A stretch of 64,000 nt of DNA from Blastobasis lacticolella (taxonomy: Eukaryota; Arthropoda; Insecta; Lepidoptera; Blastobasidae). The notes under the pieces are model-generated. The model searched no databases. It saw only the letters and a list, made by a program, of their open reading frames with translations, and was not told where the DNA came from. Numbering within the stretch: the first letter of the stretch is position 1; each line of letters starts with the position of its first letter. The DNA lies in contig LR990041.1 of NCBI GenBank assembly GCA_905147135.1, positions 620,001 to 684,000 of the forward strand, in the 5' to 3' direction. Made by a program: the position numbers and the translations under genes. Positions 1 through 14,128 of this stretch are shown here, piece by piece.

Positions 1-3000
1 ACGTAGCTGAATCCGAATTAGGAAAAAAATAACAATAATTTCGGGCAGCAATGGAGTCTTAACGATAAACTTAATAAAAGTACCGAATTTCTTAGAATGA
101 ATAGTTAATTGTAACTAAGTAGTGGAAATCAGAAACCTCTAGTCAGTAATCAGTGTGGGGTCGTTTTTAACCTCCGCCGAAAAGGGGTGTTACATGTTTG
201 GCATGTGTGTGGGAGTAAGTATGTCTGTCTGTGGCACCGTAGCTCCAGAAAAGGATGTTCCCATTTCGATACGCTTTACTTGTTTAAAGCCAGATTAATC
301 GAGATGATTCTTGGTTAAGTTTAATTAAAATCGGTTCAGTATTGAAGAAATAATCATGCTAAGTTTTTCTGTGGATTAGGTTATGTTTTCTTTGCAAAAA
401 CATAGTAGCTAGAGATGTAAAGACAACGAACAACATTAAACAGTAACAAAAGCCCTTAACAGCTTAAAGGCAATTTCGCGCCGCGACAATCCTCACGCCG
501 CCATTAACACCCGATTTAGTCCAATTACAAACATCACAACGCCCGCAAATCGTCCTCCTAATGAGATTTCTGAACGCACCGACTGTTTTTTACATCTGTC
601 GCACTCGCAGATTCATGCCTCGTGTCCATTTCGTGTTTTTTTTTCTTTTTTTTTTCTTTAACGTGGCTCGATCAGCTTTGCGGCGGGGGGCCGGCCGGCT
701 AACGATTGCTCTCGAGTTTCGTGCGCCCTTTGATTGTCCGAATGTGACGGATTTGCGATTTCGACGCTGTTGCACGGAAACGACATGTTGAAGTAAAGCG
801 GATTAGAGAAAGTGTATTGGCGGGGTGTAAAGAAAAAATGATGGAATGTAAAGGCTTTGTTGTAATTATTATTGTGTAGGTACCTAAGCGTTTAGGCACT
901 TACTAAATATTGATTTTCGTTCTGTGTTCACGAGCAAAAATGTTGGAGTAAACATTTTAATTGAGAAGCTATAAGCAAACATGTTTCAAGTATTAATTTC
1001 GTTATACGAATCCAACACCGATTCCAAAGAATAAATTACATATTAACCTAAATTAGTTATACTTTTAATAATATCATACTTATACTTGAAATTGTCATAA
1101 ATATTCACACGAGAAATTAAAATTAATGACTTCCCACATAACATGCATGTCATATCTTATTTGTAGCGAATTTAAGTTGTGTTCCGAACGAGCCCCAGGA
1201 GACTAAACATCGATTGGAGAATAAATCATCTGCCCACATTCTCGGAGATGTATTCGATTTAATTAAGTCTTTACGATCGTTTGCGACACGTGAGGCTGAA
1301 TGAGCGGCGGCGCATTGTGCCGGCCAGTGTCGCATTGTCGGCAGCCAGTGGGAGGTTGCCCCGGTTTCCGAACGCACCTGTCATCCATTCTCTAAATTCC
1401 AAATACAAATTTAAATTTCAAACAAGAAGGTTCAAAATGTAACGCGGCGAGTGGGTGTCGGAGCGTGGGTCTTCATAGGGCAACGAATAAACGAATGTCT
1501 CAATATGGCGCGACGACGTGTTAAAGAAAGTATTGTCGGTTACTGACAATAGCGATAATTGATCGTGTCGATTCTACCTCATGCAGATGCCGTCGGCGCA
1601 CCCTTTATTTCTCCGTTATATGGATACACAATTTATTCCATTTGTTTAGATGTCTTTATGTAGGTTAGGGCGATGTTTGGAAGTAAATCTTTTGACATTT
1701 TAGAGGCTGCAGTTTGATGACTGTCATGTTTTTGTTGTGGATCCCTGATCGATGCAACTTACGGGAATTGGGGCAACGGTTTTTGTATCAATGACCCAGT
1801 CGTAAGATGAAACAAAAAATTAACAGAAACGTTTGATGTTAGGCTTTATAGTTTTTAATATCAAGTCAACCATAAGAACACACATCAACAATATCGTCAT
1901 TAAAATACATCCTGATCATGCAGCATACATGAGTTTATACACAAAAAAGCAAATGTTCCTCCAGAACAATCATGGCATCCACACTGAGGCTAACTAACGA
2001 AAATGAATGAGACTATTCATAAAACGAACGAGCTAAGAGTTTGAACAAAGCCCGCGTTTTTTGACAACTAAATGCGCGTTCAGAAACTGCTACTTGCCAG
2101 AGAGCGTGGCGAAACGAGCGTGGCTGGCCACTAGGCAACAGCAATGGCTTGTATACAGCCTGCGGTAGGTACCCATTATATTTTAACTTCACGCGTGAGC
2201 TGACTGACAGACTGCTAATGTTTGTGAACGCGAGAAAATTCGTCAAGAGCTGCCCGTAACCACTGGCCCATTGTCGACGAGCAAAGTAAATTAAACGTGA
2301 CTGAAACGGCTTAGTGGCGTGCGAGATCAACAAAATGTAATGTTTGTTTGCACTGTTTAAAGTTGTAATATTGATTTCTATTCTGCAGGTTGTAGACAAT
2401 GTGTTCTAGACGATCGTAGCCTTGCTTGATTGTGGCTTTTGACGATGAGATTACCTCAACTCTTTGAAGATAAGTCAATAACCGATGACAACTTCAAATT
2501 ACATAATTAAACACAATATTCAATGCCTGTATTAGCAATTAAGTCGTTATTAAAGAACTTGAGCGGCTGATGAAAAATTCGTTTCTATACTGTCTTTTCT
2601 TCCGCGAAACGAAAGACTTAACGCATTCTTCCCGTAGTGGTAGACAATTTTCTACTCGCTGCCGTCTCTCTTTCTCATTCGCTTCTTTCAAATTCATCAA
2701 TATTATGAGCATAATACTTATAGCATATGAAAATGATCCTGCTCATAAAAATATTACACGTAACATCACATTTAGCTAAGTACCACATACCAAACGAAAG
2801 ATTAACATAAACAAGCTTACTCTTAAATAGCTCATTTAAAAAAGTCAATCCAACAAAGGGAATTCCGGTGTCCGAGTCGTAAAAAAAATCTCATAATACG
2901 TCGATACCTCTCTGTGGCAGGACAGAGACAGAGTAAACGATCTGCTTTATCTTGGTAATGTTAACTGACCACAGATATTGTCTTTGTAGAGTTAACATCC

Positions 3001-3630
3001 AGAACTAGCTGCGCCGCGTGCCTTACCAAAAATGTATGCAGAATGGTTGAAAGCTCTGCCACACCATAAGCCAGACCAGTTAGAGACAGGGCGGGTTAAA
3101 CGCCGACGGACTTAGTAGTATTAATTTTTTTAATGCTTTTTTTTATAAGAATAGCTAGGCATTTGACTGTCTAGTAATTAGCCTATTCACGATTATAATG
3201 CAAGCATCAAGATTATATGGATCAGCCTAAAACCTGCCTACGTCCTCGTGAAGAAAAGGTCATCATCGCACAAGCAGCACTGACGTCAAGATGATGACGA
3301 TCTCTATCCCGCCTGTCAAACGTGGAGATTATGACAAAACCCGCTACTAAAATTATGAATTAAATCACCTTTGTACACTAGTACCTAAACAGGATCTACT
3401 AACAAACAGGATATACTAATAAACAGGATCTTGCACTGTTTAGAGATTGTTGAAGACGATTGTGATAAAACCTAAAAGTAAGTGTAAATCTATATTATGA
3501 ACACACCAGTTACCGCTTTGCATAAAAATACCAACCTGTATAGCGGTTCATAAAATTATTTTCCGTCTTATTCCTTTGAGACAGGTTTTGAGTTAGTCAT
3601 CTTCTCATTAGGTCATTTTCGCTTCTATAG
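1..3630. other. Intergenic AT-rich host DNA, no gene recognised
   Basis: No open frame here resembles a protein I recognise; all are short and AT-biased or lie over low-complexity tracts such as the T-run near 640-660. The style (frequent 'gtaggtacct', 'cagacagac'-type microrepeats) is lepidopteran. A possible decayed repeat lies at about 150-370 ('accgtagctccagaaaaggatgttcccatttcgatacgcttt'-type text). Around 3230-3340 a stretch ending in 'cgtggagattatgacaa' resembles the RTE-type LINE tail seen better preserved at 62.5-62.8 kb. Confidence 0.5.
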
Positions 3631-3639
3631 CACTCGTTT

Positions 3640-3775
3640 ACTAGCTATCCCGCCGCGACTTCGTTCGCGTGTTGTCCTACCCTATAAACCTTCCTCTTGA
3701 ATCTCTCTATCTATTGGTGAAAACCGCATGAAAACGCGGTTTTGAGTTTATCACAAACAGACAGACAGACGCGGC
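3640..3775 (+). repeat. Lepidopteran interspersed repeat fragment ('cgcgacttcgttcgcg' type)
   Basis: The stretch contains 'cgcgacttcgttcgcgtg' followed by 'gaaaaccgcatgaaaacgcg' and a run of 'cagacagacagac'. This order of phrases is widespread in moth and butterfly genomes and probably derives from a LINE or SINE family. It is used here mainly as evidence for the host lineage; the exact family and ends are not resolved. Confidence 0.5.
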
Positions 3776-4311
3776 GTGGCACTTTGTTTCATAATATGTA
3801 GTGATGAAAGCTGTAGTCCTGTATTCATCCTACACTGCTCCCGGTCCCCGCCTTCGGTGCGCCCGAGGCCTCACCTCGAGACCCGAAATGTTGTTCTTAC
3901 ACATGTAAATAGGCAGCGCGTTGTAAGGGAAACCCAAAACAATCCATCAAACGCATTTGTCCGTCCGTCTGTCCGCCGCGGTGCTACCGTTATCTTCAGA
4001 TCGATTGCTTTTTGTATAGTTTTCGTAAACCATTGTTCTGCCTCCCTTTCTACGGAGTCTCAACCTGTTGAATAAAAGGAATGTAATTCATTATAAATGT
4101 ATAATGGACGTTGCATGATAGATGCCTTCTACAGTTTCGTATTAACTTGGCCAACAATAGCGTACAACTACTTTTATTGGTGTAAGCTACAGGTAATGGA
4201 AACGGTAAATCGTCACATCAACAACCCGCGTAACAGTGCACGGCTGGATTTGAGATTACTCCACATTTGTGCATAGTTTTGCCATCTCATAATAACATCC
4301 TCTGAAAGAGG

Positions 4312-4500
4312 AGCGTCGGTGGCTGAGTGTTAAGGTATCCGACTCGTTCGCGAGAGGTATCGGGTTCGAATCCCACTGCGGTTATGTAGCAATGACTCTT
4401 TTCTGAGTTATGTATGCTTACCGATGCTCTTACGGTGAGGGAAAACACACGAAAGTTCACGAAACAATTTGTAACCAGTTCCTTATTTATGTGGACCTAG
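4312..4500 (+). mobile_element. tRNA-derived SINE
   Basis: The head 'agcgtcggtggctgagtg' is followed by a B-box-like 'gggttcgaatccc' and a body with 'tctgagttatgtatgc' and 'gatgctcttacggtgaggg'. The same modules occur at 11.1/14.1/14.95 kb (split by insertions) and inverted in the RSPH9 intron at 16.69-16.84 kb, so this is a repeated family. The pol III-like head and lack of coding capacity fit a tRNA-related SINE. This copy is the least interrupted in the window and serves as the reference for the others. Confidence 0.7.
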
Positions 4501-5149
4501 TGCGTCTACCTGTGTATCTACGGTTGTAGGCTTTGACACGATGTACGACAACCATGACTAGAAAGAGTACCACCACCTAGTTAGGTAGTGACTACTACTA
4601 CTCCTGATGGAAATATGTAATCTGAGTTTCCTTTAATCCCAGCAGTTCCAGTCGCAAGTATAATTATTTTGCAAGATTTTAGTCCCTCTTGTTCCAGTAC
4701 AGTAATAATGTCGACCATATTCATATATCTATGGTGTATTTAAACTCAATAGAATAGATACTTTAATCACAAACCCAATATTTATTTACACAAACTCTCT
4801 CCGACTCTCCAGCACGCGTCCAGCGCACGGATTTGGGCAAACAAAAACAATAATCCACTCATGCGCACGGACAATGGTGCTCGTCATTACGAAAACATGC
4901 GCGCGATGGGGCGCCAATTACGGTAACCCTATCGCGTGGGGACGCTGATTACGCTGGCAACACTGGCGACCTGACACGCGACCTCCGAGATTTGGCGGAG
5001 TATAAACATTGCACTTTATGTGTAGGTACAGTTTTTGGGGATCCCTTTCTCTGTTAAAGCGAAAATGGAAAGCTTGGACGAGGACCATTTTTCTTGTTCG
5101 TCTTATGGGAAAGGAGTGAATGGGCTGTTCCTAGACTAGTGCAGTGAAT

Positions 5150-5375
5150 AGCTCTATCATCGGCCGCATCGTCACTTACCACCAGGTGAATTTGGGGAAC
5201 CGTGGCTTTGGCAGTGGAGGGATATTTGCCTTTTTGCTGCCAGAGTAACGTGTTATAGAGGTGGGCAACGCATTGGCGATAGTCTCGGTGTTGCTAATGT
5301 CTATAGGCAGTGGTGACCACTTTTCATCAGGTGGCCCGCTTGCCTGTTTGCCTATCGTATAACATAAAAAAAAAG
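5150..5375 (-). repeat. Lepidopteran interspersed repeat ('caagcgggccacctgatg' family), minus copy
   Basis: Read on the minus strand it gives 'ggcaaacaggcaagcgggcc' then 'acctgatgaaaagtggtcac' and 'cctatagacattagcaacac'. A second copy lies on the plus strand at 22.37-22.48 kb, and a diverged one at about 15.23-15.33 kb. The family is common in Lepidoptera; whether it is a SINE or a LINE tail is not decided here. Confidence 0.6.
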
Positions 5376-5379
5376 GTGA

Positions 5380-8300
5380 GGTGGCGGTTAAATGCCTGGC
5401 TAGTCAAATTATTAAAAATGAAAAAGTACGGAGACCAGAAGAAACTCTTCGCTCGTGGGTTTTTTTTTCTTCTCAAATGGACCCTGCGTAGTAAACGCAT
5501 TCTGCCAAGATCGTCGGTTGTTTTTCTTTTCATAAGTAGGTTATAGTGTTTTTAGACAATAAAATTGGACAACGCTGTAATGTCCCGCTCGGCTCGGTTC
5601 CAACTCCGTTCCTCTGTGGTATAACAAAATTTCCATTTTAGTTTCCCTAAATACATTTTCGGACTATTTAGAATTACAATTTGCAATGAAGCGTTTCTGA
5701 TGAGCAGCATTTATTTGTATCAACTAGTTTAGTAATTAGTTTTTACGATAAGTATCCGAAAACGAAGTACCTATACCTACTAACAAGATTCATGCCGGAA
5801 TTTTTATATACATATATACGTACCTTTTGCTATGAGATCATTTACTCTCACCCTGCGCATCTCATTGCTCGATATTTTACGTTTAACGTTGATATTTTTA
5901 GTAGGTACCTATGACAGCAAATGGTATCTACTTATTAAGAAAGTTCACCTACTTACTTCATGTCGAAACGGACATACCAGTACCTAGATAGATAAATGGA
6001 CAAAATTATAAGCGAAAATATAAACTTAGGTTTAACTAACTTTGACTAACATTTTGCCTGTAACATGCTTTCGAACTTGTTAGAACAATCTTCAAAACCG
6101 TCCCAAAGCTTAAAGAGACTGGAACTAATTTTCTCTTTGATATAGTGTTCACTAATCACTCGAAAGCTTACACCCATCTGAATTCCACTCAAAAAATCCA
6201 AGACCAAACTACACTTTTTGGAATAAACTGCTTGAATCTGCAATATGTACAAGTTTCTCAAGCAAATTAGCGGTGGAGTGGCGCAGTCCGGCTCAGCGAG
6301 CTGCGCACACGCACAAAGCGGCGTGTTTAACATAAATAGCGTTAATCCGAAACAACCCTCGACCACGGCGCTTGCGCACACCCAATGGCCGCCCATTGTC
6401 GCCTTCACTGCGCATTCTCACAAGACTTCTTCCCTAATTGTGGGAAAAGAGCACTCCAATATCGCAATTTATCGAGTCGAATTCGATTGTGGGAACTGGG
6501 AATGCATAAAGCTTCGGGCGACCCATTAAATGTTTCCGAATAATTCAATTCTCTCACACGTTAATTGGTTATTAACGAACGCTGCGTTTCACAACTCCAT
6601 TGTTCCGTCGCCAAACTTGTAATTTTTTACCGAACCTACAACCAAATTGAATACAACGTGCATTTACAAGTAGTTACGGCTAACCGCGAATTACCATCAC
6701 AATCAGACGTTACGTTATCTGTTGCAACTGAAAACACCGAGCAACAATATGGCTTTGGAGCTGTAAATTTTTATTGTAAACATTTGCTTGCAAGGGTTAA
6801 GTTGTTTTCTCTGGAGGGCGGAGGCGCCGCGGGCGGGATTGGCGCTCCGAAACAATTAGAGGTGAAGTATAAAGGCCCGATTAGAGTCTCACGGGCTGCG
6901 GGGCGGCGAGGGGCGGGAGGGGGTGCGCCCGCGGCGATCCAGCTTTGTTTATCCCAGCCTCCATTCAGATTGCTCACTCGCGGATCGCGGCTCGCGGCGC
7001 GCCGCTTCAAAACAACTCAATCAACGCTGATTCGCAATGGAGGAGCCTACGGACGCATATGGCGAGTGTATTGTGAATCTCCAAAGGACCACACGATGTG
7101 CACGCGCAATTTATGACAATCGATTGCGAAGTGAACGCGAAGAATGGGGTTGGTCCGCTGATTAGTTCGTGGCAGAACTGTGAGATCGTCGTGATCCGAA
7201 TACGTACGAATGCTATCTCCATCATCATCCTCTTAGCGGTCCATCCTGGCTTCTGCCAGAATCCGCTTTACTACTCTTTCTTTTCCACTTCGGTCTTCGG
7301 TAACCTCGCGTCGCAAGACGTTGGCTCTCGCACCGGCTACAGCGATGTCGCTCAGAACTTCTTTCCTCATCAGCAAGTTTAAGCACCTATTTCCTGCGTA
7401 TTCCCGTGCCACGTAGACCTAACATTTAGATCAACATTATCCGGAACCCATAGAGTACTTGTCCTACACGCAGGCTATAGACCAATGTGTCTATTAGTTA
7501 AGGTAGTTAAATAATTACCGTAGCGTATAATTGCTACAGGGTAGATGTGGCACGCGTGTTGCCCATCTCGTAATAAACATTTTCAATCCTGTTTGATAAA
7601 CTATAAGCTGTACTGGACTACTGACTCCCTAGCTAGGGATACTAAAGATTGCGTACCTACCTACAATAGAAAACATCCTCTGAAATCGCACATAGCGCGT
7701 GTCCATTACCAGCGCACCCGGCTAGAAGTTACAGTTGCATTTGTAAGTACTTGTTTTGCTTCTGCACAAGGCTAACCAAAAGGAAATCCTACATACTTAG
7801 TAAAAACATCATCATCATCTTGGTGTTAAATCGTGGTTGAGCTCCCGCGCGGCACACGAGGGCCCGGTGTCCGTAATATTATAATAAACAATTATAAATC
7901 CGGTTGTCAACTTTAACGAAGGGTATTTTCTTAGATTAACAATAGTCAATCTATGTTAGTCTTTAATGCTTAAACCACTTTACCGATTTTTATGAAATGT
8001 TGCACTGCTGTAGCTTTTATACCATAATAGCACATGGACATATTGATAGAATATCACATAGACTATTTATTTATCCCGAAGACCTTTGGATTCGATGGGA
8101 ACCTCGTGACGGAATATTTTTATTTATCCCGAAATTCAACGAAAAAGCTGCAACACTGCGGATGAAGTATCTAGATAATCTGTAGCGATTATAATAAAAA
8201 CCTCCCCAGTCACCCAAACCTGCTTAGTTTCAACTTTACGCACGAGGGCACAAAATTGCAATAAATCAAATGCTGGACCGCTATCGGCACATCCGATCAT

Positions 8301-11100
8301 AACAACACTTGAGCACACCGAGGCCTCTTATTTTAAAACTACAGTGCGACAACGATCATCACAACGCGAGGGTTAGATTCTATTCAGCATAATCTCGGCC
8401 TTACGTATGACATCCACTACAGAACATTGGATTCCAGCATGTTTTCCACACCAATCGACACGTGTCTCCCGCATCCATCGGCTTCCTACGACCTTCACGA
8501 GAACGTCCGTCTATCTAGTGGAAGGCCGTCCCATGTTTCGATTGCCGGTACGTGGTCGCCACTCTCCAGAACCTTGCCGCCCCATGTTTTCTTGTGTCTT
8601 TATCAATGTTGTAGTGTTTGACGACCTGAGTAGTACAGTACGGTCTGCCACGCAAAGGTCGCGGCTTCGATTCCCGGCCGAGCAGAAATTGAAATGAAAA
8701 GTTTCTGTTACGGGTCTAGGTGTTATATAATAAGTGTGTATTTATCAGTTATTTAGCACCCATAACACAAGCTTTGCTTACTTTGGGGCTATATGCCGCT
8801 ATATGAATTATCTAATCCTATTTATTTATTTATTTGTTGTTTGTGTAAATAAATGTTTTTTCTTTCTTTCCATGTTGGCCATCGGTTCTGCAAGCTGCGG
8901 CCACTTAAGTTTTATGACTTAAAAACTTATACAGGGTGTTTCATAATACATGTATAAAGCCGTGAACTGGATGGAGTGCTAAACGTATTAAAACGATAGG
9001 TACAATTATTTCCCTTTCCCTTAGTTGTGTTACGAACATCTTCATTTTCAGTTTCTATTTGTGCCATTAAAACTCCAAATTTCCGTTTCCAATACAACCG
9101 CATGTTACACATTACTTCAGTTCCCTCCTTCTACTTCACCTCACGTTTAAACGATCCTTATCGGGTCCTCGTATTGATTTTCGTGGCACGTGCTGAAGCC
9201 GCTAAGCACGTCGCGTCGCAGGTGCATCGCGCGTGCCGAATCACGCTGTCACCTCCGAGAGTCCTCCTTTGGAGAGTGTAATCGACGCGCGCGCCGCCGT
9301 ATTGTCTCACTGGTGTACGGAGGGGTACGCAAATGACGTGACACGTGATCGCTATCTTTGTAAAGTTGCTGTTAGGTGATTGAGAGTCGTCTGTTTGCTA
9401 GAATTTAGGAATATAAGATAGGATCTGTACTTTAGATGGTAATCCTGAGACTAAGAGGACATCATGTCAAGCCTGAAGAGTAGGTGAAATGGTCAAAGAC
9501 GATTTAACCATTGGTCCAATATAACCAGTAAAACGTTCTTTATTATTAAAGGATTATTACAGGAGGGCAGGGGGAATTATTAACTTCTATTCTAGAGTTT
9601 GGTCTGCCCCTCGGATGGTGTAACCAACCAAGGAAGGTGTTCAAAGACTGTAAAGTAGAGTAAATTAATATTTATTGTTTAAATAACAGTTTAACGTGAA
9701 ATACTACTGCTAAGACAAAATACATGTCATGTCTGTATTTATACACAAGGAAGCTTTTTTAAAGTAGGTACCTATGTAAAATTTAAAGTCCTATCTAGGA
9801 TTAGAAGTTCACAAGTCTTATTTTAAATATTGAAAATGCTATTTTCTTTTGAATTCGAGGACGTAATGTGGAACCGAATGAAATGTTTTCTATGTCTATA
9901 TCTAATTACTTAAACCGTACGTCAACCCAATGATTAACCTAAAATTAACCAGAATTTAAAGTATTTGCTTTGTACTGTTAGCCGTACCTAAATAAAATCC
10001 ACACTAAATATCAAAATCAATTTTCTTCCTAGTAGCGCCATCTACCGTCGAGTAGTAGAACTATTTTATAAAGCTTTTATTGAAGTCACGTCCCAACTTT
10101 ACATAGACAGATACCAACTTATTATTATTGACATTTGAAACTTCCTCATTATTATCGTTACTAGTCCGGTGCCCTATCCATTTTAACAACCGCTTAATTA
10201 AATAACTTGCGTAGGTAGTTTAAAAGAAATCGAGATAGAAACTCTATATCAACAACACACCCATGCATATGCAACGTCACTGTGTAGCAATAATATTTAA
10301 AAAAAAACTGTGTTTTTCTAATGGTATATTCTTTTTATTGTTAATTTCTTTTTTACTCTTTACTTTGTATATTTTATTTTGTGGTGTTGTTTTTCTGTGC
10401 AATAAATTTATTCTATTCTATTCTATATCCCATGACCGTAGATATATATATACTACTAAGTACTTCAGACTTGTTTTTTTCGGAGAAGATCGTTTATTTG
10501 ATTAGTAGGTAGGTATTGCGTATGCCATCGAATCTAGGTTACCAAGTAACAAGTACAAAAAATACTTACGTCAATTTTGAATGAATAGGTTAGATAACTA
10601 TACTCAGTTTTATGATACAAATCAAAGAAATTCAAGTCGCTCACCAATATAATCAAATCACGTATAAAACCCAACACCTAACAAACAGCGCCGAGAATCG
10701 AATAAAACATTTATCACTCCAACCTCGTTCACGTTCGAAGCTTGAAATATTTTCCTCGGAACGTCACCCGCGAGTCTGCAAACAAGCAATGTGATCCTCA
10801 TCGGTTGGGGAAATAACTAAATTGGCTCTCGAATTCAGTCTAACACGTCCACTTTATCCAGACCCATCGCCCTTTAGCTGTAACTTGACGCAACGGGTCA
10901 GAGTCCCTGGTGCTGTTACTGGTCAGGTTGCGTATTAGGGTAGTTGGAAAGCAAGAGGAATTTGAGGGGGATAATTGTCACACGAGATGATGCGTCGTCT
11001 TACAGGTGCCTTATGGCCCCCCGTGACCCTCTTACCGGCTTACGACATGTTTTTATTTGGGTAGTAATGCCGTTATTGCGACGGACGGAGTGTTATGTTG
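5380..11100. other. Intergenic host DNA with GC-rich islands, no gene recognised
   Basis: Several open frames of 60-180 codons exist but none has recognisable domains. The longest (6565-7116, plus) crosses a GC-rich, CpG-rich stretch at about 6810-7020 that is atypical of the surrounding AT-rich DNA and could be a promoter-proximal region or a first exon of an unseen gene. A second GC-rich patch lies at about 9180-9310. At 8627-8700 a tRNA-like head ('cggcttcgattcccggccg') suggests another SINE fragment. Nothing else stands out. Confidence 0.4.
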
Positions 11101-11175
11101 TAACGAGCGTCGGTGGCCTATGGCTGGCGGGTCCGACTCGTAAGCGGGAGGAGCCGAGTTGCGATCCTCGGTTAC

Positions 11176-14091
11176 CAGGGATGTTAGATGCCAAGTCAGA
11201 AATTATGGCACAGGCCATATTCTGGTACTTTAGAAAAAATTATGGTACAGTGTAACCAGCAGTAGTCTCCCTAAAATGGTACGAAAATGGCTAAAATGGT
11301 ACGCTACTTTTCTATGTGGGGGGGGGGGGGGGGGGGGTTGTCTGCGGGTGCCAGTGAGAAAGGTCAAGTCAAGAAAGCTCTTACATACAATTGCGAAAAG
11401 CAACCTTACGTTCATACAGTATTGTCTATTTTGCGTTGTCATAAGGCGCCGTGAACGGAGCGGGCGAGATAAACCCAAGTAGCACAAGTAGCATTATAAG
11501 AGACCACGTTCGGTGTAACACGGAAACTAAAAGCTGCACAAGACAGTGTAACAAGGGTGTTGACAGCGCTGCTAACACTAATATAATGCTTAAATGGGCA
11601 CAAATTATTCAGCCTTTGGTTCTAATTTAGTTCACATTTCTATATAAAAGCATTATAATAGCAGTATATTGGAATTACTATGGGTCACAAGGCTGTTTAT
11701 CAGCTGTTTAATAGAACACGAGTGTCCTGTTATACAGGCTAAGCACTAAGGAATGGTAACTGATAGTCCTAAATAACGCTTTAGGTTCACGATTACCCTT
11801 TGATGATGTTCTTAAACTTATTTTGTCATAGCTCTAACGAAATAAATAAGATACAGCCGACCTGTGACATATTAATTTAGCTAAGTGACGATAAAGTGAT
11901 TATGGTGAAGGTGTAATAATTGTGTTATCTTAGTAAGTACACTTTTAACATTATAACCTGTGAAAATAACTGGGAATGCAAGTACACTGTGAATGTTCAT
12001 ATAGTTTTATAGCAAAACTTTTACGCGCCTCGAAAATATTTCGTTTTTAATTAGAAATACAGTATTTAATGCAGAAAAAAAACACGTCAAAAAATATATG
12101 TATGTCTTTTTTGTGTGTCTAACATAAAATTAAACAAAGTTTTTATTTTATATTAGAACTAGTGTATTTTTAACGTGAAATTAAAGTCAGAATTCATTAA
12201 TATAACATAAAAAACATTCTTTATTAGTGATAAGGTAGTAACAAAATGGCGACATTCGTATGAAACGTATGTGAACTGTTTTAATGCTAAATTAATTCCC
12301 GTGGCTATACAAGAGTTCACCCTGGTTCCTCAGTAATGCTTATTCCAGTAAATAATAGTTCAAGTGAACCAAAATGCAGCCTGACGGCTCTTAATAGCAT
12401 TATTATGATTCACATCAATGCTAAAACCATTTATGTGAACTACTTTAACGCATTACTTTTTAATATGAATTTTATAGTTTTAGGGATCCTCTGCAAAACA
12501 TCAACCACTTACAATTTAGTAATTTTAATATACGTAAAATTACTGTATTGTTAGAGCCCTCGTTATGTAACTCGCTTTTGGCTCTTTTTATATCCAAACT
12601 AGTGTTTTAATACTACTATCTATTAATTATGTCTTTTTTTGTCTGTTTACAGTTACAAATTAAAAAAAGTTAACAAAGCGTGAACTAACATGGGTGCTTC
12701 TTTTACTGGTTCCTGCAGAAGATCAGCGTGTGGGATAAGGTTTTGCCCCCATAATTAAGAGTGTTTCAAACGTATCACAGTTGTAGCCGCCTCATGCCTT
12801 ATGTGCAGATGTAGTGGTGTAAGATTAAGCATGACTTCCATGGCTGTAGCAATAACTAAACTCACTTTGTGAATTGTCCAAGTATATTTATTATTATCAA
12901 GTTTCAAGTAACTTTTTTTAAATTGATAAATAAAATATTATAAAAAATTTAAGTCTTTTTAATCATAATGTATGTAACAAGGGTATGAAATATTGGAAAT
13001 CCTTATGTTCAACGCATACTAATTTACATTTTATTTCTACTGGGTGTAACACATTTGCACTGCGACGTCTGCTGTACGTGGTGCATTACGGAACTGACTT
13101 CAGAAAATTATGTATTATGTATTTTGTTTATCTTCACTGGAATCTTCCTCCACATTTATACAACTCATAACTTAATTTATATTATGTACGGAACCGTGTT
13201 TTGAAATATGTACTGTCGCAGTTTGATTACCTTCGCAAGAACTATGGCCTCTCGAAATGACCGTTGAAGTGACCGTTGAATTATTAATTAATGTGAACCT
13301 GATTGCAGCTTTAGGTGTTATAATATACGGAAATAATTAAAATATTACTCAATGTGCCCTAGAATAGGTAACACAGATTTTATTATGCGGACTATAACAG
13401 TATAGTTATATTTTTATGTAGCCAATTTACAACCAAATGCTGTATTTCAGAGTTAGACGAGTATCTCACAACACCTTTGGTGTTCACATGTGTTCATACA
13501 ACACTTTTAACCAGCTTTGCAAAAGATGTTAAAAAGCTGTATAACAGAGTTGAGGTGAACCGATGTGTAACTTTATGCGATAAATCACTCTATTTGTACA
13601 CCACTCTAAAACTGATGGCTGTATGGCAGTTCACAGTGACTCTTATTAGATGCTAGCATTTCAATGGTATAAGTCTACACTTTTATGCAGCAATTATCAT
13701 ATTTTACTACCATTAAAATGCTCTTAAGCTACCAATGCAGTATAGAAATGCTAGTAGCTGTAAGACAGCATTTTTGACATCTACACTAACTCTGAGCCCG
13801 TCACAATAGTATCCGTACCTGCTTTTATGATGCTATTATACAGACAAAAGCGTAATGCGCAGCTCTAAGTTCACGGTTGAACAATTATAAATCTTTATTA
13901 ACTCTTATTGTTCTGAGTTACACCAAAAGTGATATTTTGTACTGCTACTTGTGCTTGTTGGGAAGTCATATAGCTGGATTGATGTAAAATTATGGTACTT
14001 TTGCGTACCATAATGGAAGTACTATGGTACATGGTACAAACACCTAGAAAATGGTACGTGTACCATAATTATGGTACGTATATCATCCCTG
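11176..14091. mobile_element. Non-autonomous hAT-type DNA transposon, 2.9 kb
   Basis: The element begins CAGGGATG and ends CATCCCTG, and is flanked by the 8-bp direct repeat TCGGTTAC at 11168-11175 and 14092-14099. An 8-bp target duplication with CAG...CTG ends is the signature of the hAT superfamily. Subterminal 'atggtac' repeats occur at both ends (11.23-11.30 and 13.99-14.08 kb), likely transposase binding sites. No transposase frame is visible, so it depends on another copy for movement. The interior is AT-rich and includes a run of 20 Gs at 11318-11337. Confidence 0.8.
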
Positions 14092-14128
14092 TCGGTTACT
14101 AATGTAATTTATCTGAGTTACGTATGTA

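Noticed and set aside
6565..7116. 183-aa frame across the GC-rich island
   Set aside because: Low-complexity Gly/Ala/Arg text and no family resemblance; long frames arise by chance in GC-rich DNA.
10320..10505. Phe/Leu-rich frame as a membrane protein
   Set aside because: Composition follows from T-rich low-complexity DNA; no supporting features.
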